NCBI RefSeq assembly: GCF_037963865.1
Contig: NZ_CP150170.1
Span: 6,572,001-6,636,000 of the forward strand
Direction of reading: 5' to 3'
DNA from: Paenibacillus sp. FSL R10-2734
GTDB taxonomy: Bacteria; Bacillota; Bacilli; Paenibacillales; Paenibacillaceae
DNA length: 64,000 nt
The notes below the pieces were generated by a model. That model saw nothing but the letters and a program-made list of their open reading frames with translations. It made no database searches and was not told where the DNA came from. The translations under genes and the position numbers were made by a program. Shown in pieces: positions 36,186 through 44,999 of the stretch. How positions within the stretch are numbered: the first letter of the stretch is position 1; every line of letters starts with the position of its first letter.

Positions 36186-36286
36186 AAATTAAAGCAAAAA
36201 AAATAGTCCTTCCTATTCTGGTGCTTTCAAGAAGCTTCAGCCTTCATGATTCCTGAATGTAAAGCTTCTTTCATGCCCCCTATATC

Positions 36287-36895
36287 TTACCCCGTACATA
36301 TCCCTTGTAATAACAATCGTACTGACTCCCGGTAATATTTTTTTATATCATCCGATGTCTTTTCATGAATGGAGTATTCGGAAACTCTCCCGATCCCTTC
36401 AAGCATGCCACTAACAATAATCACATAATCCTCTAAGTCACCCTTTATAAAGTACCCCGTGTCCATACCTTCCTTCAGAAGATCGCGACACGCACGTGAG
36501 GCAGCCTCATATAAAAGTGCAAGCCGCTTAGTGATATCCTCTGAATGCGCTCTACTTCTTGAGAATTCCTCAAGCGCTCGAATCAACGGATTCTGAAAAT
36601 CATTTGCATAATGCTCGGCTAATGCATATAAACGTTCCTGAGCACCAACAATCTCCTTCTTCTTATCCTCCCACGCCTGAAGCCACTGCGCCGTATCCTC
36701 TTCTACCACGTAAAGAAAAAGTTCATCCTTGCTCGGAAAATGATGATATAAGCTGCCTTTACTAACATTCGAGGCTGCGCAAACTTCATTCATAGTTACA
36801 GCTGCATACCCCTTCTGAACAAACAGCTGGGTGGCTTTAAGAACAATTCGTTTCTTGGTTTCTTCTCCGTCTGAACGTCCTTTGATTCTAAACAC
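36287..36895 (-). CDS. TetR family transcriptional regulator
   Basis: A roughly 200-residue TetR repressor: N-terminal HTH (KATQLFVQKGYAAVTMNEVC, VSKGSLYHHFPSKDELF) and a helical ligand domain resembling TetR_C_6-type regulators. The GTG at 36895 lies inside the ribosome site GGAGGTG; the ATC three codons later has ideal spacing, so the exact start is uncertain. It lies upstream of the MFS gene, with an operator over its own promoter, pointing to autoregulation and control of the pump. Confidence 0.88.
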   Translation of the reverse strand: MFRIKGRSDGEETKKRIVLKATQLFVQKGYAAVTMNEVCAASNVSKGSLYHHFPSKDELFLYVVEEDTAQWLQAWEDKKKEIVGAQERLYALAEHYANDFQNPLIRALEEFSRSRAHSEDITKRLALLYEAASRACRDLLKEGMDTGYFIKGDLEDYVIIVSGMLEGIGRVSEYSIHEKTSDDIKKYYRESVRLLLQGICTG

Positions 36896-36899
36896 CTCC

Positions 36900-36917
36900 T
36901 AAACCGACCGTACGGTC
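36900..36917. promoter_or_regulatory. TetR operator before the regulator gene
   Basis: Minus strand AGACCGTACGGTCGGTTA; contains the perfect palindrome GACCGTACGGTC. Matches the motif at 36168-36185. Confidence 0.75.
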
Positions 36918-36990
36918 TAATGTTATCAGATCATTTTAAAAAAGTGAACCCCTAATCTTTCTTTATTACCCATACGCAAAAATGCACATC

Positions 36991-37020
36991 AAAAGACGCT
37001 CGGATTCGTACCCGAGCGCC
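36991..37020 (-). terminator. Terminator of the ndoA operon
   Basis: Minus strand GGCGCTCGG / CCGAGCGTC stem followed by TTTTG, about 30 bases after the ndoA stop. Confidence 0.8.
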
Positions 37021-37051
37021 TATCTCATGGATTATCTATAACCCCGGGTGA

Positions 37052-37402
37052 TTAAAAATCAATCAGACCAAGGCTGATTTGCAGCGAATCATCCACCTTC
37101 TTCATAGTCTCATCATCAAGGTGGGTGATCTTGTCAGTTAAGCGTTGTTTGTCAATCGTCCTAACCTGCTCTAGCAGTATAACAGAGTCTCTGTCAAAGC
37201 CATGAGCTGCTGCGTCAATTTCCACATGCGTAGGTAATTTAGCCTTCTGGATTTGGGCCGTGATTGCGGCCACAATTACCGTCGGGCTAAAGCGATTGCC
37301 AATATCATTCTGGATGACCAGTACTGGCCTTACTCCGCCTTGCTCAGAACCTACGACCGGCGAAAGATCAGCAAAAAAAACATCGCCACGTTTAACGATC
37401 AA
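37052..37402 (-). CDS. ndoA: Endoribonuclease toxin EndoA (MazF family)
   Basis: A 116-residue MazF/PemK-family mRNA interferase: MIVKRGDVFFADLSPV, GSEQGGVRPVLVIQND and PTVIVAAITAQ are near-identical to B. subtilis EndoA, which cuts at UACAU. Start is TTG 37402 with GGGGTG upstream. The antitoxin stop is three bases before it, so the two are co-translated. In line with B. subtilis the pair lies downstream of alr. rsbR is not next here; efflux genes follow instead. Confidence 0.95.
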   Translation of the reverse strand: MIVKRGDVFFADLSPVVGSEQGGVRPVLVIQNDIGNRFSPTVIVAAITAQIQKAKLPTHVEIDAAAHGFDRDSVILLEQVRTIDKQRLTDKITHLDDETMKKVDDSLQISLGLIDF

Positions 37403-37405
37403 TGT

Positions 37406-37687
37406 CTACACCCCGCTTACTAAGCGGCCAAGAGTGCTGTCTGCATCTTCCTCCGCGAGGAACGCCTCGCATGCCATGGTCAAGTTGATCTTAGCCATTT
37501 CCATGTAGCCGCGCTGCATGGACTCCCGGATGGAACGTTTCCTCCGTTCGCTCAAATACAGCTTCATGGCCTGCCTAATCAATTCACTCCGGTTGGAATT
37601 CTCCAATTGAACAATTCCGTCCACTTCCTGTAAGAGATGATCGGGCAAGCTGATCATGATTCTTTTGGTGTTCTGCAAATTGGCCAC
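37406..37687 (-). CDS. ndoAI: Antitoxin EndoAI
   Basis: A 93-residue ribbon-helix-helix antitoxin; KRIMISLPDHLLQEVDGIV is the DNA-binding strand and helix, and RRGYMEMAKINL-like sequence (QRGYMEMAKINL) plus the C-terminal LVSGV tail bind and block EndoA. GTG 37687 is chosen because it gives exactly the 93-residue length of the B. subtilis protein with GGAAGAGAAG upstream; the frame to 37744 adds 19 unrelated residues. Operon with ndoA. Confidence 0.92.
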   Translation of the reverse strand: MANLQNTKRIMISLPDHLLQEVDGIVQLENSNRSELIRQAMKLYLSERRKRSIRESMQRGYMEMAKINLTMACEAFLAEEDADSTLGRLVSGV

Positions 37688-37901
37688 CTTCTCTTCCACC
37701 CCCACAAACCTTCTGCCCTTGTGTTCCAGTGTTGCAATATACAAGGAATTTTATACAAGGAATATATGCCGCCAGTATATCAAGTATGCTGCATCCCATT
37801 ATAAACTAGAAATGGCGGTTCGTATAGGCTTTTAGTCATATCTCCTAATACGATACAATTCCTTCTATTTTCTCCCTTGAATAACATCACTGTCAAGAAC
37901 T

Positions 37902-39083
37902 TTAAGATTGTAGCAGAGCATTTACCAATTTAGGAAGTGTGCCTTCACGTATATAAACGCGGGGCACCCGATGAGCCAGCATGCAAATTACCTCGTAGTG
38001 AATCGTTCCAAGATGGAGAGCCAACTCGTCTGCCGTGACCATCACGTCAGCTTGACGACCGATGAGTACAACTTCTTCGCCTGCTTTAATTTGTTCCGCT
38101 TCTTCAGCGAAAGATTTGAGTGATACCATACACTGATCCATGCAGATTGTACCGACGACAGGAACGCGGCGTCCACGTATTAACACCTCCGCTTTGCCAG
38201 TTAGCATGCGGGAATATCCATCTGCGTACCCCACAGGTAGCGTTGCGATAATCTCCTCGCTGTCTGTGACGTATCGAGTGCCGTAACTGACGCCCCAATA
38301 TGGAGGCAGGCTCTTAACATAAACAACCTGCGTCTTCAGCGTCATTACCGGATGTAGTTCCACCAGTTGACGGTTCACCTCGGTAGAGGGATAAAATCCG
38401 TACAAGCTGATGCCTACCCGCACCATGTTGCTGGATAAATAAGGTGAATCAATGGCCGTAGCGCTATTGCCCGTATGTATGATCGGGATCTGAATGTTCT
38501 GCTCCCGCAGCGTTTCCGCCACGCTCATGAACCGTCGATGCTGTTCCAGTGTATAGCTTTTGTCTTGTTCGTCTGCCTTGGCAAAATGGGTAAACATACC
38601 CTCCAGCTCCGCCTGCGCAACAGACTGCACTTCAGAGATAAATGCAGGTGCGTCCGCTGGTAAAAGACCCAGTCGTCCCATCCCGCTATCAATCTTGATA
38701 TGCACCTTCAGCCTATGTTCCGGATCTATAGGAAGCTGTCTAATCGCCTCCAATACCTCCGGTGTGAACAGTGTTACAGTTACATGGTTCTCCCAGGCAA
38801 CGGCTATTCCTTCAGGAGAAGTGTAGCCAAGCACCAGTATAGGAATCAGTATTCCCGCCTGACGCAGCTCCAATGCTTCATCCAAAAAAGCCACACTAAC
38901 GTAATCTGCTCCGAGTCTTTCCAGTTCCCGTGTTACTTCCACTGCTCCATGGCCGTACGCATTTCCTTTGACGCATCCCATAAACTTTGTCTCTGCCGGC
39001 AAGTAGCGGCGAAAGGCTTCGTAATTGGCACGCAAATCATCCAGATTAATTTCGGCTACTGTCGGTCGATAGCTTGCTTGCAC
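37902..39083 (-). CDS. alr: Alanine racemase
   Basis: A 393-residue fold-III PLP racemase making D-alanine for the wall. PLP lysine in CVKGNAYGHG (most relatives have VKANAYGHG), catalytic Tyr in VSYGTRYVT, and LPVGYADGYSR near the active site. GTG 39083 follows AAGGTGACTTTGAA. Upstream of ndoAI-ndoA, as in B. subtilis, with ydcC further upstream. Confidence 0.95.
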   Translation of the reverse strand: MQASYRPTVAEINLDDLRANYEAFRRYLPAETKFMGCVKGNAYGHGAVEVTRELERLGADYVSVAFLDEALELRQAGILIPILVLGYTSPEGIAVAWENHVTVTLFTPEVLEAIRQLPIDPEHRLKVHIKIDSGMGRLGLLPADAPAFISEVQSVAQAELEGMFTHFAKADEQDKSYTLEQHRRFMSVAETLREQNIQIPIIHTGNSATAIDSPYLSSNMVRVGISLYGFYPSTEVNRQLVELHPVMTLKTQVVYVKSLPPYWGVSYGTRYVTDSEEIIATLPVGYADGYSRMLTGKAEVLIRGRRVPVVGTICMDQCMVSLKSFAEEAEQIKAGEEVVLIGRQADVMVTADELALHLGTIHYEVICMLAHRVPRVYIREGTLPKLVNALLQS

Positions 39084-39237
39084 TTCAAAGTCACCTTCTT
39101 ACGTTGTAGTAAAACGTCATAGCTGCATTATCATTGTCTTAGTACTCATGGTAATGCTACAGAAGGTGGCTGTCAATGTGAGCTCAGTTATCTTTTGGCT
39201 TCAGATCAAAGAGGCTGGAGCGCTGAAAAATATAGAA

Positions 39238-39290
39238 AGGCGGATACTACGTTGTAGAGGAAAGAATCCCACAAAACGCAGTATCCGCCT
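39238..39290 (-). terminator. Terminator of ydcC
   Basis: 11-bp stem AGGCGGATACT / AGTATCCGCCT, followed on the minus strand by TTCTATATTTTTC. Confidence 0.8.
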
Positions 39291-39298
39291 ACTTTATA

Positions 39299-40384
39299 TT
39301 ATTTACCCGATTGTGCCTCCATAGAAGCGGCAATTTGCATCATTTCGTTAACAGGAAGATTAGCACTTGTAATTCTGTACTCTATACCCTCAGACATCCA
39401 GGTCAATGTCTGCTGCTCATCACCGCTTAGAACTCCTGCGGTAAACCCAAGATCTATTAGCGTTCCAGGAGCCAATGCTACTGCGCGGTCCAATGGTCGG
39501 GCTTCCATAATGGTGTACTGATAAACCCCATCATACCGGATGAGAACGGCATGATCCTTGTTGCCCTCCAATTTATGGGAGTCCTTCAGCTCCACACCTG
39601 CCGGAACATAACCCGGTTCAATAATACCAAAGTCACCAAGCTCAGCAGCGACTGGTTGCCCTTCCTGCTCCTGGCCCTCCGGAACTACAACCGGATTCCC
39701 ATTTTCGTCAACCTCAGCTACTGTGCTTTCTGAAGCAGCACCTGTGGTCATATTCTTTTGCATATCAAAAGAATCTTTAGTGAAATCTGTATCGAATTTA
39801 AAGGCGTCAAACTTCACATCCACAACTACCTTAGCTTCAGAATCTGAGACTTGAACCTGTTTAGGCTCATAAGTCTTTTTATCCAGCCAAATCTTCTGCC
39901 GCACAAGAGCATTGCTTTGATAATTCGCAGCTACCTCGAACACATAGTTATCTCCTTCTTCCACAAATTGACGATTGTTATCAGAGACGATGCCCCGAAC
40001 TAGCGTCTGGTACAAATAAACCTGACCTTGATTGTCCGGCCAATCACTCTGGAAGCGGAAGCTCTTATTCATACTTGGTGTGAGTACGAACACTCCCTCA
40101 TCATTACGAAGCACGATCTGCGTAATATCCTTCTGAACATTGGCCAAGCTGATCCGGTAGTAAGAAGGGTTCTTGTACCATACCTCTACCTTATACTCCT
40201 GCGGCTGCTCACCGGTGAACAGGGTCATAACGCCTGAAGCTTGGTACGTTCCCTGCTTACTCTCCAACTTGTCGGCCACATTGTTCAAATCCTTGACTAC
40301 GGAAGCGGCATCCTTCTTCCCGCACCCCGTCATCACCAGGGCCACGCTCATAATGATCGCGAGTACCCATATTGTCCGGCGCAT
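39299..40384 (-). CDS. ydcC: YdcC-type LolA-like lipoprotein
   Basis: A 361-residue lipoprotein (lipobox MTGC at residue 18-21). Residues 30-210 fit the LolA-like beta-barrel half-fold of B. subtilis YdcC (VEVWYKNPSYYRISLANVQK, QIVLRNDEGVFVLTPSMNKS). A Glu/Gln-rich linker (about 220-250) leads to a C-terminal DUF4367-like domain (YDGVYQYTIMEARP). ATG 40384 follows AAGGGGATGATGTC. Position upstream of alr is the B. subtilis arrangement. YdcC is a sporulation-linked protein there; its role is unclear. Confidence 0.88.
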   Translation of the reverse strand: MRRTIWVLAIIMSVALVMTGCGKKDAASVVKDLNNVADKLESKQGTYQASGVMTLFTGEQPQEYKVEVWYKNPSYYRISLANVQKDITQIVLRNDEGVFVLTPSMNKSFRFQSDWPDNQGQVYLYQTLVRGIVSDNNRQFVEEGDNYVFEVAANYQSNALVRQKIWLDKKTYEPKQVQVSDSEAKVVVDVKFDAFKFDTDFTKDSFDMQKNMTTGAASESTVAEVDENGNPVVVPEGQEQEGQPVAAELGDFGIIEPGYVPAGVELKDSHKLEGNKDHAVLIRYDGVYQYTIMEARPLDRAVALAPGTLIDLGFTAGVLSGDEQQTLTWMSEGIEYRITSANLPVNEMMQIAASMEAQSGK

Positions 40385-40619
40385 GACATCATCCCCTTAA
40401 CCTGTTTTGAATGCATTGATTAGTACATGTCTATGAGGGACTTGGCCGCAATATGCAGACGGGCATGACAAGCATGAGGCTTAGATTTATTTTTTAGGAA
40501 CATACAAACAAAAAAAGCCTACGCAGAGCGCTGGCTTTATGTTTTATACAGAGATGCAATAACATTATGTAGGTCTTATCTATTGAATAGAGCGAAATTT
40601 ATGGGAATAGCTTCTTGTT

Positions 40620-40793
40620 TCAACTCTCGTTATCACTATGTATGGCCTTATTGTACTGATTGATTAATTCATCCAACTTCATGGACTGTCTGATCACATT
40701 TGGATGTAACAATCCTCCGTGTTGCCTTTCCATCAAATAAAGTTTGGCTCTAGCACCCTCTATTCTCTTTTGGATAATTTCTGGGTTATTCAT
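40620..40793 (-). CDS. Spo0E-like aspartyl-phosphate phosphatase
   Basis: A 57-residue protein: MNNPEIIQKRIEGARAKLYL, then HPNVIRQSMKLDELINQY, the Spo0E signature S-x-x-LD with a following LIxxY. Spo0E proteins remove phosphate from Spo0A~P and hold back sporulation. ATG 40793 follows GAGGAGGTAGAGTTA. It comes 53 bp after the TPR regulator gene in the same direction and probably shares its transcript. Confidence 0.85.
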   Translation of the reverse strand: MNNPEIIQKRIEGARAKLYLMERQHGGLLHPNVIRQSMKLDELINQYNKAIHSDNES

Positions 40794-40846
40794 TAACTCT
40801 ACCTCCTCAAAGTAATATATTAGAGGTATATGTCAAATTCTATAGT

Positions 40847-42238
40847 TTACAATAATGTGCAGTACCTTTTATTTTCGTTGATTCTCTGCACCTTACTGAT
40901 TAAACTTTGGTATTCCTTTTGCGTTTCTAAGGATGCAGTATGTCGAAGCTGTTCGAACATTCCAACACACTTTATAATACCTGATTCGCTATTTATCTTT
41001 ACTGAATATTCCAAACTATCCATTACATACTTTATACTAATCTCATATTTATTCCTTTTCATATAATAGAATGCGATCTCAGCCATTAAGTTAGTATATC
41101 TATCTTCAAAAATTTGTTGATGATAGGATCTAATTTCTAATTGATGATCTCTGCAATCTGATATTTTTTGCTCAAACCGCAGAAGGATATCATCCACGTT
41201 AAATTGATAGTGGTTAGCCACCTGAAGGATTTTGAACAGACCTGAGAGAATTTCTTCCTCTCTTTGTTCAATGTATGCCACATATTCCGATAGCACCGTT
41301 ACATCCCCTTTTAAAATTCGCAGCAAGTAAATATTAGCCCGTGCCCACTCCATGCATTGATTCATAAGCTGCAGAGCTTCCTCCGTGTCTTCACGAATCC
41401 AGCTCATATCCATGTAGAGATTAACATAATGTAAAGCTCTATCATAATTTCCAAGCTCTCTATAAACTACTGAACGTAACACATAGGAGTATTGAATATA
41501 TGAGAATAGTGGTATTTCAGTTTCCTTTTGAAGCCTACTTTTTCTGGTACGTTCGTATTTGGAATGATATTGAATCGTTGCTTTATTCCCCATTTCCTTA
41601 GCCATTGCCATTACCTTATCCCAGTGCCGCAAAGCACTATATGTATTCGCCAAATCTTTCAGCGCATCAAGCTGGTCCACCTCGTCAAGCCGATTAACAA
41701 ATCCTTCAAATTGGACAGCTGCTCGTAAATTAGCATCCTGATCCTCGCCCAAGGCGATCGTGAATAGCCTGTATTGGCAAAGGGCTAACCGCTCTGAATG
41801 CTGATACTTCTCACTCTCAGCCACACTCTGATATAACATCGCTGCTGCTTTATGCTTCCCTTGCACAAAAAAATCTTCTGCAGTATCAAATAATGAAGGC
41901 GTATAAGATAAGCTGTCCATCATAATTCCAACTACCCGTGCAATACATTCCAGCTTGTTTAGCTCTGCACAGCGATATAGAAATGGCCGAAGGCGTCTCC
42001 AATTCGGATTGGAGTGTACAAAACACTCATCCACATACAAATCATAGTAGCTGCCTTCTTCTAATCCCATACCTTCTGTGATCCGATCTAATTGCTGCAT
42101 GGCTATTGGACGATTCCCATTGATGATATTACTGATCGTGCCTGAATTTACTTTAGACACCTCTGCGAACTGATTGATCGTTGTCCCATGCTTCTTGAGA
42201 TAGTCCGCCAGTTCTGCACGAATGGTCATCTGCTTCAT
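40847..42238 (-). CDS. HTH-TPR regulator (RRNPP/Rap-like architecture)
   Basis: A 463-residue cytoplasmic protein: N-terminal XRE-type HTH (about residues 15-50, INQFAEVSKVNSGTISNIIN) followed by helical repeats of TPR type to the end (for example YSALRHWDKVMAMAKEMG, YRELGNYDRALHYVNLYM). This is the layout of peptide-sensing regulators such as PlcR, AimR and NprR, but I cannot show that it binds a peptide. ATG 42238 follows AAGGTGGCTTTGATC; the frame to 42280 has no site. Upstream of the Spo0E-like gene. Confidence 0.8.
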   Translation of the reverse strand: MKQMTIRAELADYLKKHGTTINQFAEVSKVNSGTISNIINGNRPIAMQQLDRITEGMGLEEGSYYDLYVDECFVHSNPNWRRLRPFLYRCAELNKLECIARVVGIMMDSLSYTPSLFDTAEDFFVQGKHKAAAMLYQSVAESEKYQHSERLALCQYRLFTIALGEDQDANLRAAVQFEGFVNRLDEVDQLDALKDLANTYSALRHWDKVMAMAKEMGNKATIQYHSKYERTRKSRLQKETEIPLFSYIQYSYVLRSVVYRELGNYDRALHYVNLYMDMSWIREDTEEALQLMNQCMEWARANIYLLRILKGDVTVLSEYVAYIEQREEEILSGLFKILQVANHYQFNVDDILLRFEQKISDCRDHQLEIRSYHQQIFEDRYTNLMAEIAFYYMKRNKYEISIKYVMDSLEYSVKINSESGIIKCVGMFEQLRHTASLETQKEYQSLISKVQRINENKRYCTLL

Positions 42239-42394
42239 GATCAAAGCCACCTTCCGCCAACATAGTTCATATATAAGCAAATAGTATTTTAATAATATTA
42301 TGACTAATTATTCCAGCGGTCAAATTATTTTTTTCATTACTTTTCAAATGCAATTATTCGACAAACAATGTATAGACTTTGGATTAGTAAAAGG

Positions 42395-42440
42395 CAAAAA
42401 CCACCAGAATACAAGGTGTATTACACCGTTTCTGATGGTT
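42395..42440 (-). terminator. Terminator of the ECF operon at 42.5-43.8 kb
   Basis: Minus strand AACCATCAGAA ... TTCTGGTGGTT with an inner GGTGT/ACACC stem, then TTTTTGCC. Confidence 0.8.
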
Positions 42441-42492
42441 CATCTAACGATACTACTATCCATAGTCATTCAATACATGCATATAAATTCAA

Positions 42493-43251
42493 CTAAGAGC
42501 TAGGTTTTACCATCAAATCTATCTTTCTAATATAAGGGTCGAGAGCTTCCATTAACTTTTCTTGGTTTTGTATCTCCTCTTTCGAAAGCCGTTCCATATG
42601 AACACTTCCATCGGAATCAAATACCTTGGTATCATAGCTTTGCAACTCAATTATTAATCGTTGGATCTCCTCAAACTCTTTTTTAGTAAGCCTCTGTTCA
42701 GCTTTTTCAAGCAAGCTATTCCAGAAAGTATCACGATCTACGGCAGATGCCTTTCCCTTAGGGATTTCCGTTTCATTCATTTTCTCGAAATAAGGTTCAA
42801 GCTCCGCCTGTAATTTCTTGTATGCCTTCTGTTCCTTCGCACTTAAATGCTCTAAGTGAAAGACGCCTTCAGCATCGGTCATTTGCAGATTATAAGATCC
42901 CAATTCCTTTAATAAGGACATCAGCTTTGTGAATTCCTCTTCGTTATAACTTTGCTTCGCGTTCTGCAGCTTGGCTTCAAGCCTATCATATTGTTGCTGA
43001 GTTACTCCAATCGTAGCCGCAGTTGCTGGGGACTCATACATGGTGTCTGCCAAATAATGATATCCGGCATAAGCTCCAGTAGGAATTAATAGTGCAGCCG
43101 CCATAATACTTGCCACGAGCCATTTCTTCATACGTTTCCCCCCTCGGTTAGCTACGGTCCTATTTAGTATTTGCGCCTTCAGTTCCGGTGGGGCGCTTAG
43201 ATTTCTCGCCTCTTCCTGCAGAACTGTCCGTAACTCTTCATTGAAATTCAT
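42493..43251 (-). CDS. Membrane anti-sigma factor (DUF3600-like)
   Basis: A 252-residue single-pass protein: about 40 cytoplasmic residues (MNFNEELRTVLQEEARNLSA), one membrane segment (about 44-64) and a charged, helical outside domain with two related halves (LLKELGSYNLQMTDAEGVFH and LIIELQSYDTKVFDSDGSVH), suggesting internal duplication. I associate this with DUF3600 anti-sigma proteins. ATG 43251 follows GGAGGACCTGC and overlaps the sigma gene by 14 bp. Signal unknown. Confidence 0.8.
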   Translation of the reverse strand: MNFNEELRTVLQEEARNLSAPPELKAQILNRTVANRGGKRMKKWLVASIMAAALLIPTGAYAGYHYLADTMYESPATAATIGVTQQQYDRLEAKLQNAKQSYNEEEFTKLMSLLKELGSYNLQMTDAEGVFHLEHLSAKEQKAYKKLQAELEPYFEKMNETEIPKGKASAVDRDTFWNSLLEKAEQRLTKKEFEEIQRLIIELQSYDTKVFDSDGSVHMERLSKEEIQNQEKLMEALDPYIRKIDLMVKPSS

Positions 43252-43825
43252 GCAGGTCCTCCACCTTTCCCTTAAAAAGAGTATGATTGTCTGACTTCTG
43301 ACGAAGCTTGTGCAGTGCAGCGTGAATACGAGATTTCACGGTTCCGAGCGGAATACCCAGTATCGCAGCACTTTCTTCCTGTGAATATTCGTTTAAATAA
43401 TGCAGAATAATCACCTGCTTCAGCTTAAATGGAAGACGGTCTACACTTGCTAGTAGGGTGCGGTTGGATAATCTGTCCACAACATCATTCGTAAATTCAT
43501 ACTCCATGATCAAATCAGCATGTTCTGCCTTTTTGAGAATTCGGAGATGCGTCCATCTCTTCCTCCGATAGGCATAAATTTGCCGCATGACCAATCCCAT
43601 AAGCCAAGGCCTAAAGGGGCGATTCACGTCAAATTGTTCAAGCGACCGGTGCACCTGAATATAGATCTCCTGAACAACATCATCCACATCGGAGGTTTCG
43701 CGAACGAGAAAATGAACGGTCTGATACACATCCCGAATCGTCGCTTCATATAGCTCACCATACGCTTCACGACTGCCGGCTAGCGTAAGCGCAATGAGCT
43801 GAGAATATTCTTTTGGATGTTTCAT
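43238..43825 (-). CDS. ECF sigma factor
   Basis: A 195-residue ECF sigma factor: region 2 at about 15-85 (SDVDDVVQEIYIQVHRSLEQ, NRPFRPWLMGLVMRQIYAYR) and region 4 at about 125-175 (LPFKLKQVIILHYLNEYSQE, AAILGIPLGTVKSRIHAAL). ATG 43825 is preferred to the TTG at 43834, which is too near GGAGGG. Translationally coupled to the anti-sigma gene, which assigns the pair. No ECF promoter matching the SigV motif was found in front of it. Confidence 0.88.
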   Translation of the reverse strand: MKHPKEYSQLIALTLAGSREAYGELYEATIRDVYQTVHFLVRETSDVDDVVQEIYIQVHRSLEQFDVNRPFRPWLMGLVMRQIYAYRRKRWTHLRILKKAEHADLIMEYEFTNDVVDRLSNRTLLASVDRLPFKLKQVIILHYLNEYSQEESAAILGIPLGTVKSRIHAALHKLRQKSDNHTLFKGKVEDLHEFQ

Positions 43826-43957
43826 CCCTCTCAATCCCTCCTTCGGTCTTACACTATATATTGGTAAACAAAAGATTTATCGTTCGATTTATTTTGATTA
43901 TAGAGTTAAAATCAAAATCACATGGAGAATTTCCCTTTAGATGACCTTTTCGATATT

Positions 43958-43983
43958 CAAAAAGCCCGCAAAATGCGGGCTTC
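43958..43983 (-). terminator. Terminator of the ECF operon at 44-45.6 kb
   Basis: Stem GCCCGCA / TGCGGGC; minus strand continues into TTTTTGAAT. Confidence 0.85.
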
Positions 43984-44033
43984 AAGTTTAGTTGCATTCC
44001 AATCTGCAGCATAAGCCTCCTGCCACTTACTAG

Positions 44034-44999
44034 TCAGTGGATCGACTCTGCTACTTTGGTCAAATCATCTTTATCCAGGCTAGATGATACTACACCGTAT
44101 AATACACCATTAGCTTCCCAGTCTATAGCTTTGCCATTCCAAAATACAGCATCAACTCCGTTTATTTCTACATTTTCTATTGTACCGTCCGTCGACATCT
44201 CATACGCCGTTTCTTCATCAGCGTATCGCTGCTGCATTGTAATCCTCTCATTTGTGGCTTTATTTATAAAATATAAATCAATGTATTTACTATTTTTAAT
44301 TACTTCCCCGTTATCGTTCTTATAAAACTCTGCGCGATCAAATGCATAACCATCCGGCAGGTACTCCGGCAACCCTACATCAAACATGGTATATTCGTTT
44401 AGCTTGCTAGAATCCCTTACGATCAATACTTTTGGTTTCTCTTGATCCCTCTCAGATTGCGTAACCAACCTACCGTCTTCAAACCCTACGATTTTTTCCC
44501 CGTCAGCATTGTACACATCATCAGCCTTTTGAGCAGCATCGGGTGTCAAAATCGCATTTCCGTTGCTATCAAAAATCTTCCCCTTAAGTTCATCCGGAAT
44601 CACATTGTTTTCCACGGAATATTCTACTTCATGGGCTACGATATGTCCCAAATTTATCGTTTGCAACACTTTCGATAGCAGCTCCTGTGCGAATGATGGT
44701 TGCACAAAAGTTACACTTAATATGCACGCCGCAAGCAATGTTGCTAGTATAACAGCAGGGCGTCTTACTCTATGTTTTTTACGCAATTCTTTCTCCTCCT
44801 TTTGGCCGGCATTATTTCTCCGTACCTTGTTCAGAATGGCTGTCTTGTCAGAGCCCTCGCTGAAATCTTTATGGGCTAATACTCTGCCAAGCTCCAGTAG
44901 CTCCTCATACTCCCCAGCACCGTTTAAATCATTTTCCGCTCCATGTATACTTTCATCTAAATCCGCAGAGAACTTCTGCTGTATTTCTTTACTATTCAT
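44034..44999 (-). CDS. Membrane anti-sigma factor with DUF4367-like domain
   Basis: A 321-residue single-pass protein: cytoplasmic region (about 1-78), membrane segment (about 80-100, RPAVILATLLAACILSVTFV) and an outside domain ending in a DUF4367-like module (PEYLPDGYAFDRAEFY, NGVDAVFWNGKAIDWEANG). Its ATG overlaps the sigma factor stop as ATGA. Pairing with the ECF gene gives the anti-sigma role; the signal is unknown. Confidence 0.82.
   Translation of the reverse strand: MNSKEIQQKFSADLDESIHGAENDLNGAGEYEELLELGRVLAHKDFSEGSDKTAILNKVRRNNAGQKEEKELRKKHRVRRPAVILATLLAACILSVTFVQPSFAQELLSKVLQTINLGHIVAHEVEYSVENNVIPDELKGKIFDSNGNAILTPDAAQKADDVYNADGEKIVGFEDGRLVTQSERDQEKPKVLIVRDSSKLNEYTMFDVGLPEYLPDGYAFDRAEFYKNDNGEVIKNSKYIDLYFINKATNERITMQQRYADEETAYEMSTDGTIENVEINGVDAVFWNGKAIDWEANGVLYGVVSSSLDKDDLTKVAESIH

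Noticed and set aside
36229..36270. AAGAAGCTT/AAGCTTCTT hairpin after the TetR gene
   Set aside because: No T run on the transcribed strand, so not called as a terminator.
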